From assembly GCA_951799445.1 (NCBI GenBank), contig OX637296.1:10292001-10356000 (forward strand): 64,000 bases of DNA, given 5' to 3'. Numbering within the stretch: the stretch's first letter is position 1; each line of letters starts with the position of its first letter. Of this stretch, positions 34,009 to 44,776 are shown one piece after another. Source of the DNA: Pseudisothecium myosuroides. Lineage: Eukaryota > Streptophyta > Bryopsida > Hypnales > Lembophyllaceae. The notes below the pieces were generated by a model, which worked only from the letters and a program-made list of their open reading frames with translations, was not told the DNA's origin and did no database searches. Position numbers and translations under genes: made by a program.

Positions 34009-34884
34009 TTAGACAAATGAATGATTCATAATTTCATATATATTTCATTCATTATGGTACAAATAGTGTTACCTAATAATGGTTTATCATTCATTTTCCA
34101 ATTCCACTTCAATTTGAATTGCATTGTTGACCCATTCGAAGTATAGTTGATTTTACAAAGTCATTCCAATTAAAATTCAAAATAAATCTGATGCTTTCAT
34201 GAATTTTAAGTTTTTAACTTGAATTCAATGAATTGTCCATGAATTGAATTTCCGTAGAAATTGGAATTCAATCGAAATTGAATTGGAAATTCACTTGAAT
34301 TGCAATAAAATTTGCCTTGCATTCAAATTAAATTGCATGTGCAATTTTGCAGCGGAAAATGAAATAGAATATGAATGTGAATGTAATTTCATTCTTAGTT
34401 GAATGTAACTTTCATTTAAATTAAGATTATCAATTTCAGGAATCAATTTCAATAAAAAAGGAATGTAATACATATTTTAAATGAAATTGTACTGCACAAC
34501 GCATTTCATTTTTTCAAATGATAGGAAAGTACAGATCCAAATTCATGAAAAGTTTTTAGAACTTCTTATTTCTATTGAATTAGAAGTGGATGTGATTTAA
34601 ATTTGAATTGTATGTGCATTGCATTACATTTCAATTCAATTCAAATAGGATTGTAGGTTGTATTTGCATTTGAAATTTAAAATTTATTGAAATTCACAAA
34701 TTTCAATTGCATTTGAGTTTCAATTGTAATTTTTCTTCCATTACCTTTCAATCTAAACTTCAATCAAAGAAGAGAACTAATGAATTCTGAAAAAATACTT
34801 AGGACTGAAATCGTTAGGGTTTAGGGTTTAGGGTTTAGGGCTTAGATTCTGAACCTCACAAGTTTGATAAGAACAATGGAATCC
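34009..34884 (-). repeat. Right arm of the 876-bp inverted repeat
   Basis: Reverse complement of 32432-33307. Just outside it, the right side has a 28-bp duplication of the boundary sequence (GGAATCC repeated) before similarity to the left flank resumes (CCAAGGCGGTCTGGC at about 34911-34925). Confidence 0.92.
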
Positions 34885-34909
34885 TAGGCGACCTTAATTG
34901 AAATTGGAA

Positions 34910-35105
34910 TCCAAGGCGGTCTGGCTCGTCTGCTCGCCCGCCCGTCCGCGGGTCCGGCCCGACCGCCCCCCGTCTTCCTGAACCCTAAACCGCCCGTCCG
35001 CCCGTCCGCCCGTCCGCCGGTTCGGGCTAGGTCCGCGTTGTCCGGATTAGCTTCGGGGGAGGGTACTTTTTAGGTCTGGGAGCGGACGGCTATATGAGCG
35101 GACGG
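34910..35105 (+). promoter_or_regulatory. Gene B promoter with GTCCG cluster 3
   Basis: Many GTCCGCCC copies (for example CCCGTCCGCCCGTCCGCCCG at about 34989-35008). The TATA-like CTATATGA at 35090-35097 sits exactly between two GCGGACGG copies. An ACCCTAAACC telo-box fragment is near 34982. Leader to the ATG at 35395 is about 270 bp. Confidence 0.6.
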
Positions 35106-35394
35106 CCACTATCTTTCTTCTCACTTCCACTCTCCCATTGAGGAAACAAGCCACGTTGGATGTGCTACTATTGCTTCACCGCGCTAGTTGCTCCTATGTG
35201 GTGGAGAGTTGGGTCAATTATATTTTTCCGATACAGGATTTGGCCTTTGGGACTTCATCACTTTGACACGCTCGAAGATATTGACACGCATTCTTAGTAT
35301 TTGGTGAACATATCAAGACTTCAAGACTTTGACAATTACAATTTCAATTTCATAGTCGACAGTCATCACTCGACAATCAAAACATTTAGTAGTT

Positions 35395-37275
35395 ATGGCA
35401 ACAGAAAATACTGGTGCAGCTTCAAGCAGTAAGAAATCCAAACCTAGAGGGGTTGGTCAGTAGTTGTGGTATGATATTTTGGTGAACGACAATATTAAGG
35501 CGGAGGACGGTTGGGAGAAGGAGGACGCAGAGTACTGGTCTTTTAAATTGTGCAAAAAATATGTGAAGATGTATCACATTGGGAAGTTGTGGCCTAAAGA
35601 TTGTCATGCTCTTCACACTAAGGAGTACTGTTTTAAACCAGGAAGTTGCTTGAATGATCATTTCGTGCATCGCTTGATGGAGGTATGGCGTACTCTTTTT
35701 GGAGACAAGGGTATGAGCAAGGGCAAAATAAACTACAGTTTGGCATGCATGGTTTATGCTGAACTTGTGGTCGCTCGCAAAGTGGAGTGGAACACCTATT
35801 CTAGGACATCAGCAGCACCATTTCAACTGCCCTTCTATCAAAAAGATATTCCAGATACGTTTGTATCAAATGTCGAACTTCCTGAAGCTCGTAGTACGTC
35901 AAAGAATGCAACAGAACAAGTACCTAGTGCCGTTCAAACGGAAAAGCAGAATGTAGAAGTTACAACGGAAAAAAAAGGAGCCACTACTTTCATCCAATGA
36001 AGCAAAGGCCAAGTCAAATGATCCAACGGAAGAACAAGACATTCCACTTCAAACCGAAGTGGATGGTATGAAAGGCATCAGAGGAAAAAGTAACGCTGAA
36101 GGTGAAACCAGCCAAAATGTTACTACGCACAATGCGTTTAGGGTTGTATATGCGAAAAGAGTTGTGGTAGACGCTCCAGCATCATCTATGAATCCTGTAC
36201 CAAACGTATCAAATCCAGTGCAGGAAACTTGTATATTTAAGGCGGACCGTCTTCGAAATGAAGAAGATTCAACGGCACCTTTTGACAAGTCCGAGGAAGA
36301 GGTTCCCGTCGAAGAACTGGACAGGCAACCGATGCAATCACTAATCTTCTAGAGAGCAATGCCCTGGGGGACATTACTACTAAAGAAGATTATGAGGACA
36401 AAAACCAAAGACAGAGCCCATCCCCGAGGCAAATGCATACAATGTTGCCTTTAGAAGAGCCACCCATTCATATCGTTGTCAATAATGAGGAAAGGATACC
36501 TTCTCCATTCTTTCATCCAGTGTTGAATTTGTTGGATCGTGAAGATCTTGAGAGATTACGCCAGATTCCTCCAGTACGAGAAATGGAGAACTTCTTAGAG
36601 TGTACTCTTCGATGGCAAAAAATTAAAACCGGCCCAGCCGGTTTCGCCGTTTTAAATAAAGGGGGCCCTTCAAATGAAACTTGTACTGAAGAAGAAAGGG
36701 ACAATTCAATGGAAGGGGGAGAAGGGCGCTCCAAGTCACGCTTTTCTGAAATGAACTTCAAAGACATGTTTAAAAGCGCTTTATCTCTATCATGTACAGC
36801 TAGACTTATGGCTAAATGCACACTTGCCCTTGAGGCAATCGTGGATTCCTTCTCTGAAATCACGCCACAGATTATGCATGGTGCATAGGCTTTCAGGAAG
36901 TTTGTTGATTTCGCAAACGAACTGCAGGATAATAGGGTGAAAGACCTAAACAACTTATGTGACCTTGAAAAGAAGATTACAGAGCTTACGAAAGTGTCTT
37001 ATACAAAGGAAGACCATGACGAGTTGAAGGAACAATATACGGCATTGCAGAAAGAATATGAGGAACGTAAGCAACAGTATGAGAGGGAGCGGCTCATAAA
37101 TGAGAAATTGAAGGTCCAAAATTTGCAGTTGACAAAGAACTGCAAGACATTCGAGGGGACGTTACATGAGCACCGGGAGATATTACAGAAATTACAAAAC
37201 GAGAAGATATGTGAACATTGCAAGGGCTCATGGGAGGAAAGTGAACGGACTGAAGATAGTGATTGACTTTCCTTT
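35395..37275 (+). pseudogene. Gene B, 5' part: BED-like finger and coiled coil
   Basis: ATG at 35395; TAG at 35461 interrupts the frame, which resumes at once. Residues about 25-130 match gene A's N-terminal domain (CKKYVKMYHIGKLWP, then MVYAELVVARKVEW), but the first zinc-binding Cys is replaced by Phe. The middle is Glu/Lys/Thr-rich and needs two frame changes (the A8 run near 35970, and near 36340). From 36433 the frame runs through TAG at 36886 into a strong coiled coil (36940-37200, heptads rich in Glu, Lys, Leu and Gln). TGA at 37264 follows. The solo LTR then splits the gene; removing it and one CCTTT joins directly to 42265 in frame. Confidence 0.62.
37271..37275. other. Target-site duplication CCTTT (left of solo LTR)
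   Basis: CCTTT before the LTR is repeated at 42260-42264 right after it. Confidence 0.93.
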
Positions 37276-40200
37276 TGTGAGCTCCCAATTTGTCACTTGG
37301 GACTCGTAGAATTATTTTTTTGGAAATTTGCAATTTAAAGTTGATAAAAGTATAGAAAAATCCATAAAAAGAGTGTAGAACCGAAATAGGGTTGTGTCAT
37401 ACCCATTATAGTATTTGGTCTAGATTTGTATTTTTTACTTAGAATCCCCCAAACCTTGCCAAAAATGGTATAAAAATAACGAAAAGGTTAGATTTGGAGG
37501 ATTCGAGTCACACAGCTCCAAAAGGGCTAAATCCCACCATGAATGTGGCGATTTATGGCTAGGTCGGTCCGAGGGATCCACAGCAAGGCCACTAGGTCGG
37601 GTCCTAGAGTTAGATTTAGAATTCCCCATTAGATCGACGAATTCCCAAAATCCCGATTGTTAGCATGCAGGAGCCACTCACGCAAGACCGGGCCCAGGAG
37701 GAATCTACAGCCTAAGGATGGTGTTCTAGGGTGAATCCCATGCCAGGAATCCAACGGCGAAATCGGTTTGCCAAGATTCCTCCGCCTGCAGAAGATTCCC
37801 GCACCGTCGCTGATTCAAGGAGATGTCCAGTTTAAATCTCCATTGATCAATCGTGCCAGGTACGGAAACACACCCGCACGTCTTTCATGCGACTCCCTGA
37901 GAGGTCACGTGAAAAATCCCGGCATCTTCCGACTTGTAGAAGAACCTTTTTTCGGGTGGTCAACCCTCCTAACCTCCAACGGGAATTTCATGGAAATTAC
38001 CCAGGTTACAATAAAATCTCACTAAAAATTAGACTAGCTTGTTTTATGTTAATAATGCGCTCCGTGAAGTTTCATGACATTCCGATAGCGGCAAGTATCC
38101 GAACCGGCGAGATTCCTCGGGAATTAACCACGTGGCGGGGTCCCCGCCACGTTGACCGGCATTCCGGGACCATACGATGGCGAAACGAAGTCAACCAAAA
38201 GTCCTTCCCGACTCTCTCGCACCTACCGGAGACCCTAGGCTATTCACATGTCTCAAAATAGGAGACCCCCAAGATCTAGGATTTTACCACGATTTGGTTT
38301 TTAAACTAAATTAGCCTACGATGGGTTTTTGGCCTCGGTACGGGGGGTAAGGGGGTTTAGGACTAAACACGGCGTTCTGGATCCAACGGCGCAATCCGTT
38401 CGGCGATTGGAGCTAATCTCCAAAAGTTAGGATGTTGGTCCAGCATAGATGGTAGAAGTAGAAATTTAGGATGTAGGATGAAAATCTTTGAGGATGAGGA
38501 TGAAAATCCCCGTTGATAAGGTTACCTTAGAACTCTAGAAGGAGGGGTGAGCCCTTGGAAACCTATATAAGGGCCCCATTTCTCTCTCTAGAAGACCCCC
38601 AATTCTTGTTTTGGGTCCGTGGGTCCAAGTTATTTTGGATATTTTGGCGTTTCAAGCCAAAAACCTCTACGGTGTTTTCGGAGCACTTTTGGCTCCATTG
38701 TTGCTTATTTTCAAGCTTTGAAGGTCCTTGGGGGTCCTTCTACCTTGCTTTGTGTACTCTTTGTGCAGTGTTTTAGTACTTTGTTGTAGTTGGAGAGCCT
38801 CTCTCTCCCCCTTGTACGTGACGTGATCTAACTTGTGAAGTTAAGAGTCTTTTGTTTTGTATCTTGCACTAATCCTAAAGTCACCCCCCACCGTACCTTG
38901 GCGATGCCGCTTTGGGGGGCCTTTAGCGTGTGAGCGTTGTGTTGCCACGTGATCTAACGTGCCAGTTTTCTTTTCCTTTGTAGTTTTTTCTTACACCCTC
39001 TTCTAATATTCCCTTTGTTGAGTGGACCCCCTCCGGGACGGCGAAGCTTTGGACCTCCTTGTACATGTTTTACTAAGTTTTCTTCCAAACCCTCTTCTAA
39101 TCTTCTCCTTGTTGAGTGGACCCCCCTCCGGGACGGCGAAGCTTTGACCCTGTGTGTGTGTTTTCTTTTAAAGTTAGTTTTCCCTCTTCTAAAGTCTCTC
39201 CCCTTGTGTGGACCCCCCTGGGAAACGGCGAAGCTTTGAACTACTGACAAAGTAGAGTCCTAAAGCGTGTGTTAAAAGCGTAGACGGCGGAGCTTTGAAC
39301 CCCCGGGGTGTCAAGAAGTCCTAAAGTTGGTGTTAAACCCAATTTGACGGCAAAGCTTTGCATCTACCCCGTGTTTAGTTCCAAAGTCTAGTTTCCAAGA
39401 CCTTTGTGGAAACCTCCAGAGTTTAGCTTCCAAGATATGTAGGTTTCTTTGCATTTGTCTAGAGTAGTGTCTTCAAAAGTTTTAGGTAGTTAGTTGTTTC
39501 CAAGGTCTTAGTAAGTTTAGTACCCCCGACGGTTAGTTCCCCCATTAGCCTTAGCAAAAACTCAGTCTTAAAATAGCCTTAGCAAAAATCCAGTCTTAAA
39601 ATAGCCTTAGCAAAAACCCAGTCTTAAAATAGCCTTAGCAAAAATCCAGTCTTTTTAGCCTTAGCAAAAATCCAGTCTTAGATAGCCTTAGCAAAAAATT
39701 CCAGTCTTTTTAGCCTAGCCGGAAATCCAGTTTTTAGCCTAGCCGGAAAACCAGCATACAGCAGCGACATCAGGACCAGCATACAGCAGCACATCAGGAC
39801 CAGCTACAGCAGCAACATCAGGCCAGCATACAGCAGCACCATCGGGAGCCAAAAAAAAAACATATTAAAAAAATTAATTAATTATTTTTAATTAATTGAC
39901 CAGTCCAGCCAGCCGGGAGGTGGTGGGCAGGCTCGGGGTCCAGCACCCAGCCAAATCGGTCGCTCTTCTTTTTGAATTCAAAGTTTTTTGGTCTTTTTGG
40001 GTTCTGATTTTTTGGGGTCTCTCAAACTAACTCAAAAATCAGACCTAAAACACCACAAAAATGTGGGACTAACCTATTACTAGCTAGGGAAGGAGTAGGA
40101 TTAGGGTCTAAACCAAAAAGGGAGAAGGGAGAAAAGAGCGGAGCACCACCGTACCTGCACACAAATTTGTTTCACCACTCACACCTACACACAATGGAAG

Positions 40201-42259
40201 GAAATTAGGGGGAAGGATGTGTTATAGGAGTGGAGAGGAGAGAGACGATAAATAGAGCCTAGCTAGGAGATTAGGTAGGAAATCTAGAAGAACTCCTTGC
40301 AACCGTTGGGAGGAGGATTAGGATGACACAAAGCAAAGTTGCGTAAGAGGGTAGGAGGCTCATTTAAAACTTCACGAAGTTTGAGACTAGAGCGTAAGAC
40401 CACCATCACCACGGTTGGTGGAATAGTTCAAGAGTAGAAGGAAGAGGAGGAGAGAAAGAAAAGAAGAAGGAAATGGGGGGAAAGGGTTAGACCATCATAC
40501 GTGTAACGTTTTCTTTTCTGCAACTTAAGTCGTGGGCCTTGAAAAAAATAAAATAAATAAAGACCATAGCACAAAAATAAAAGAAGTCAACCGCGAGTGG
40601 CCACCATGGAGCACGAGGACGCGCATGTGGACGGGGATGACGTCATTTCCGACACTAGCAGTAACGAGGTGGGTCATTAAACTAATCCTAGTCGTTTTTC
40701 CCTAATTAACACTTATTTTCCTAATCAGCCCTTAGAGCGTGATTAGCATCCGAGATTAGCGTGAATTAGAAGTTTAGATTCAAAAGTTGATAGATTAGGA
40801 ATAGAGGTTTCCGAAAACATCTTATAATTAAGATTTGACCGTAAACTGACCGCGTTAGGCTAAGTTAAGCGGTAGGGGGTAGAACGGGGGAATTTTAATT
40901 AAAATTGAACCACAAGAAACAATGGACGGAAATTAGGATTAGATTAGAGGGAGGATTTAGGATTAAAATTAAAGATCAAATAGCAAGTTAAAAACCTAGG
41001 ATTAAATTAAGATTTTAATTAGGAAAGTTAAAATTCAAAGGTCGAAAGTTGGAGTTAACTTTGGGAAGTAAAAATTAAAATAGGAAATAGAGGTCAAAAG
41101 TAGAATCCACTTAGGAAGTAGATTGTTGAGTTCAAAATAGAGTAAAAATTAGAAGTCAAAACCCTAGAGTTAAAGTTGGAATTAAATTTAGGAGGATAAC
41201 ATTTAGAGCTAATCTAGGATTAAAACGATAGGATTAAATTTGGAAGTAGAAGTCAAAAGTCAAAAGTCAAAAGTCTAGATTAAATTAAAAGGTTAAATTT
41301 TAGTCAATTGGGGAGTAAAAAGTGAGAGTGAAAAGCTAAAAGTAGAAGTTAAAAGTTAGAAGTAGAAGTAAAATTTTAGAGTTAGTAGAAAAATCTAGAA
41401 TCAAAGTGAAAACGTAGAGTCAAACCTAGAGGTTAAAATTGGGGATTAATTTTAGAAGTAAAAAATTAGAGTTAAAAGTCAAAAACCTAGAGTTAAATTA
41501 GGAGTAAAAAATCTACAGTAAAAAGGGAAAAATTTAGAGTTAACTTTAGAGGGTAAATCCTAGAGTAGTTTAGAAATAAGAACATAGAATTAGAGGTGAA
41601 ACTTAGAATTACCTTAGAAGGTTAAAACTTGGAAGTTAGGAGTTGAAGTGGATTTAGAAGTAAAAACCTAGAGTTAAAAGTCAAATCCGTAGAGTTAAAT
41701 TTAGAAGGGTAAACTTAGAATAGAATAGAGGAGTAAAAACTTAGAGTTAAAAGTTAAGCCTAGAGTTAAATTCCGAGGATAAATTTCAGAGTTAAATTAG
41801 GAGTAAAAACCTAGAGTTTCATTTAGAGGTTGAAGATTAGAGTAAGAGTTAAACTTTAGAGTTAGTCTTTAGAGTAGAACTTCTAGGTGGAGTCTTAAAA
41901 TCCCACGATAGTCTTAGAGGTTCATGGAAGGAACATAGGGGTTCCTCTTTTTACATAGTTAGGGACGTTAGAAATGACGCCAACTACTCAGTCTACCCTC
42001 GACATAGGATAGATAGTTAGGAAGTTAGAGTTTTACCATTACCCCTGAGCATTGCAGTTACCTTGTGAGTTACTACATGCATTCTAATTATTCGCTGCCA
42101 TCCACGACACTTAGGAAACGTTAGCAAAAAAGATCCATTGCTTGGAAGGCACAGTGGACCGCGCTCACATCACCCCCATATATTAAAAAATGTGGATAAA
42201 GGCATAGAACCTGGTCGGTGTTCGCTCGATTACCAAGGGTGGGTAATCTAGCGCCCACA
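37276..42259 (+). mobile_element. Solo LTR, same family (4,984 bp)
   Basis: Starts TGTGAGCTCCC and ends GCGCCCACA, with CCTTT on both sides and no internal region, so it is the product of LTR-LTR recombination. It is mostly identical to the 5,030-bp LTRs, with substitutions concentrated in the first 600 bp, one 96-bp unit missing (about 39060), and small indels in the purine-rich zone, including an extra segment near 41690-41750. The TATA box (38569) and leader-exon segment (40606-40668) are intact. Confidence 0.93.
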
Positions 42260-42264
42260 CCTTT

Positions 42265-44060
42265 CCGCTCGAGAAGGGCAAAGCTGTGGACGAGACAACA
42301 AAAGTTGCAGAGGTCATTAAGAGCCATCAAACTATCCCTCCTCTCTCTCTTGCCTTTGACATTGTTGAGAAGGGCAAAGCCGTGGACGAGAGCACAGAAG
42401 TTAAAGTGGCTGTTGAAAGGTTGCAACCTGAGCCTTTTCTCTTATTGGAAGGCTCTAAACCCACGCAACCGATCGACCCTATTGTCGACGACTTAAAGCA
42501 ACAATTGGACTTGGCAATTCAAGAGAAGAATGAGGCGGAGTCTTTAATGAGACGAATGGAAAAAGTAGGAGTTCTAAGCAATATCCTTCCAAAGGGTTTA
42601 GGAGACTTGCGTTGGATGTTTTGGGTGAGGCAACTACAAGATCCTGCATGCATGTCCTCTCAACTCATGAGTGAGCTCCTCACGTATGCAATGGAGTTGG
42701 ACAAAATATACAATCACGTGGAGAGCTCTTATTTGCGTCTCAAGAGGAAGATGGAGGATGAAAGAGCAAATCTTGATGTGCAGGTTACAGTTTGGGGAGA
42801 CATGGATCGAATGTTTGAGCGCCTAAACCACGGTAAATCCTATCATTCCGAGGACATCAATTGGGCCAGAGAAGTGAAAGAAGGATGGGTAGTTCACAAC
42901 ACATTGTTTGCTCACATATTTGATGAGGAAAAGACACTTGTGCTTGGCTGTAATCCTAATGATTTTCTGTTGAAAGGGAAGTGTTGTCTTTGCCAGCATG
43001 GTTTTGGGCCCAAAGAATGTTTAACTTTGGGCCAATGTGGTCATTCTTTCCATATTCTTTGTATCCAAAGGGCCGTATTGTATGTCGCCCGTTGTCCCAT
43101 GTGCCGTATTTTTTTGGCTACAAGACTTTTTGAAATGCTAGGGATTTTGATTTTGATGCCACTGGGTCATGAGTACAATCGATGGAACCTTCCCCTTGAC
43201 CAAGCGCCATACAAATTCCAAAACTATTTGCATTGGGGAAAAGCAATTGATTGGGATTCTACCCTAAGCATACATGGATTGATTAACCCTGAGGTTACGC
43301 CTGAGGATAAGTATTTTTGGATGACGCGGGACGTGGAAGTGGAGTTGCGTGCCTTTGGAATTCCGATGCTTGAGTTTCGAGAATTATTCTGCCGTAGCAT
43401 AGGAGGACATTGGAGCATCGAACACAATAAATTCTTTCGATTTCCCGAGGCGGAATGGAAGAAAGATGAGACCGATGACCGTTTGGTAAAGGTAAAACAC
43501 GACCCTGAAGTCATTGTGCAATATCAGGGGTACAACCATGATTTGATAGGACGGGCCCTCGTTTTATTAAAGTTGGAAGAAGCATTTAAAGTGCGTTCCA
43601 GAGTGGACTTGGATCAAATATTAACGCAAGATCATAAAATGGAAGATGTTGCTCGAGCATTCGACAGGAGGATGAATGATGTTATCGCGAAGTGAAGGAA
43701 TTATCTAGGGGGGGAAATGCAAGTGGCGATCTCAATCAATTCTATATGAGAAACGAGGACGAGGAAATTCAAAAACTTCTGCAAGAAGTAGATTGTGTTG
43801 TCCGGACTTTGAAGGCGCGTGAAGTGGAGTTGTCTCCAAAGCGCAAAAACAAACGGAAGATTACAGAAGAAGATGACCACTCTCCAAAAACAAAAAGACA
43901 ATTTGAGAGGGTTGATATGGAAGTAGGAGCTTCCCGTGAATTTCAGAATTGCCTTCAACAAGGGAGTCCTCAACCAATACCTCGTCGAACAAGTAGAAGA
44001 CTCATGGAGAGGGAGGGGACATCTCATGATACGGAAGACAATAATGGTGCCGGAATGTAA
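42265..44060 (+). pseudogene. Gene B, 3' part: RING-H2 protein
   Basis: An open frame to 43695 (about 475 codons) continues gene B. It has a duplicated EKGKAVDE segment, a coiled coil, then a RING-H2 finger at about 42981-43105: Cys-x2-Cys-x14-Cys-x-His-x2-His-x2-Cys-x10-Cys-x2-Cys (includes GQCGHSFHILC). RING-H2 fingers usually recruit E2 enzymes for ubiquitin transfer. The following 190 residues are Trp/Phe-rich and of no known family. A +1 slip near 43690 leads into a last basic segment with a nuclear signal (KRKNKRK), ending at TAA 44058. AATAAA follows at about 44103. All eight zinc ligands are intact despite stops elsewhere. Confidence 0.65.
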
Positions 44061-44434
44061 TAGAAAAATGTTTCATTTTTGACTGTAAACCTACATTAGT
44101 ACTAATAAAAGATTACTAAGTAGTATAGGCTTTATTACTTTTGTTTGCACTTTAAGTATGGCATTTTTTCAGTTTTTGTCGTTTTTGAATCGCGCATATT
44201 ATAACTTCTTTATAACTTGTATTGGTTTGCCCCCCCCAAAATGTTTTTATTGTCTTATTCATATATTAATATATATATTTTTTTGTATTTTTTGTCCTTC
44301 TTTGTTGATGATGTTCTCTTCATTTATACTGTGTTTGGCACAACGATTTTTTGGTTTGTATAATAGTATAATACTGTGTTTCTCATGTATTCACTGTCAT
44401 GGTTTTATGCAAAAAAAGAAAAATGAATCCTATC
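44061..44434. other. Spacer between genes B and C
   Basis: Contains the gene B poly(A) signal (CTAATAAAAG near 44101), a C10-like run and T-rich sequence. A hydrophobic ORF across it (44158-44532) reads through T-rich DNA into the GTCCG cluster and is not credible as a gene. Confidence 0.5.
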
Positions 44435-44511
44435 TGTCCGCCCGTCCGCCCGCTCGTCCGTTGGGACCTTTTCTAACGGTTAGTTTGATTTCAGCAACTC
44501 AAACGTATAAG
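44435..44511 (+). promoter_or_regulatory. Gene C promoter with GTCCG cluster 4
   Basis: GTCCGCCCGTCCGCCCGCTCGTCCG at about 44436-44460, then GTATAAGAG (TATA at 44506-44511) 45 bp downstream and the ATG at 44777. The same word pair precedes genes A and B. Confidence 0.55.
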
Positions 44512-44776
44512 AGCAAGGAAGAAGGTAGTTGAAATCACTCCTGTTAACATGAATGCTAAGATTTTCAAGGGCTAGAGCTACATTTCTTGTGTCTCTTGCT
44601 TAGTAATGCATAGTTCAGTGAATAGGGGGCTTTGGTTTCCAAGGCTTCATGCAATATTTTTATTTGATACATGATACAGTGATACATGATGATTTGATGA
44701 TTTGAATGCACATGTATTTTAAAGTCTGAGCGAATATTGGTAATTTCAAAGTGAAAATTGGAAGAAACTTTTCACA

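Noticed and set aside
32843..34473. Identical 60-codon ORFs on opposite strands
   Set aside because: They are mirror images inside the two arms of the inverted repeat and have AT-driven composition; they show the palindrome, not a gene pair.
32476..34840. True chromosome end or telomere fusion
   Set aside because: Only about four units occur in each arm, pointing toward each other from within a transposon-rich palindrome with genes on both sides. An interstitial telo-box or an old capture is more likely. A head-to-head fusion would give one continuous C-to-G strand switch, which is absent.
44158..44532. 124-codon hydrophobic ORF between genes B and C
   Set aside because: It reads T-rich spacer and then the GTCCG cluster; Phe/Ile/Leu richness reflects base composition.
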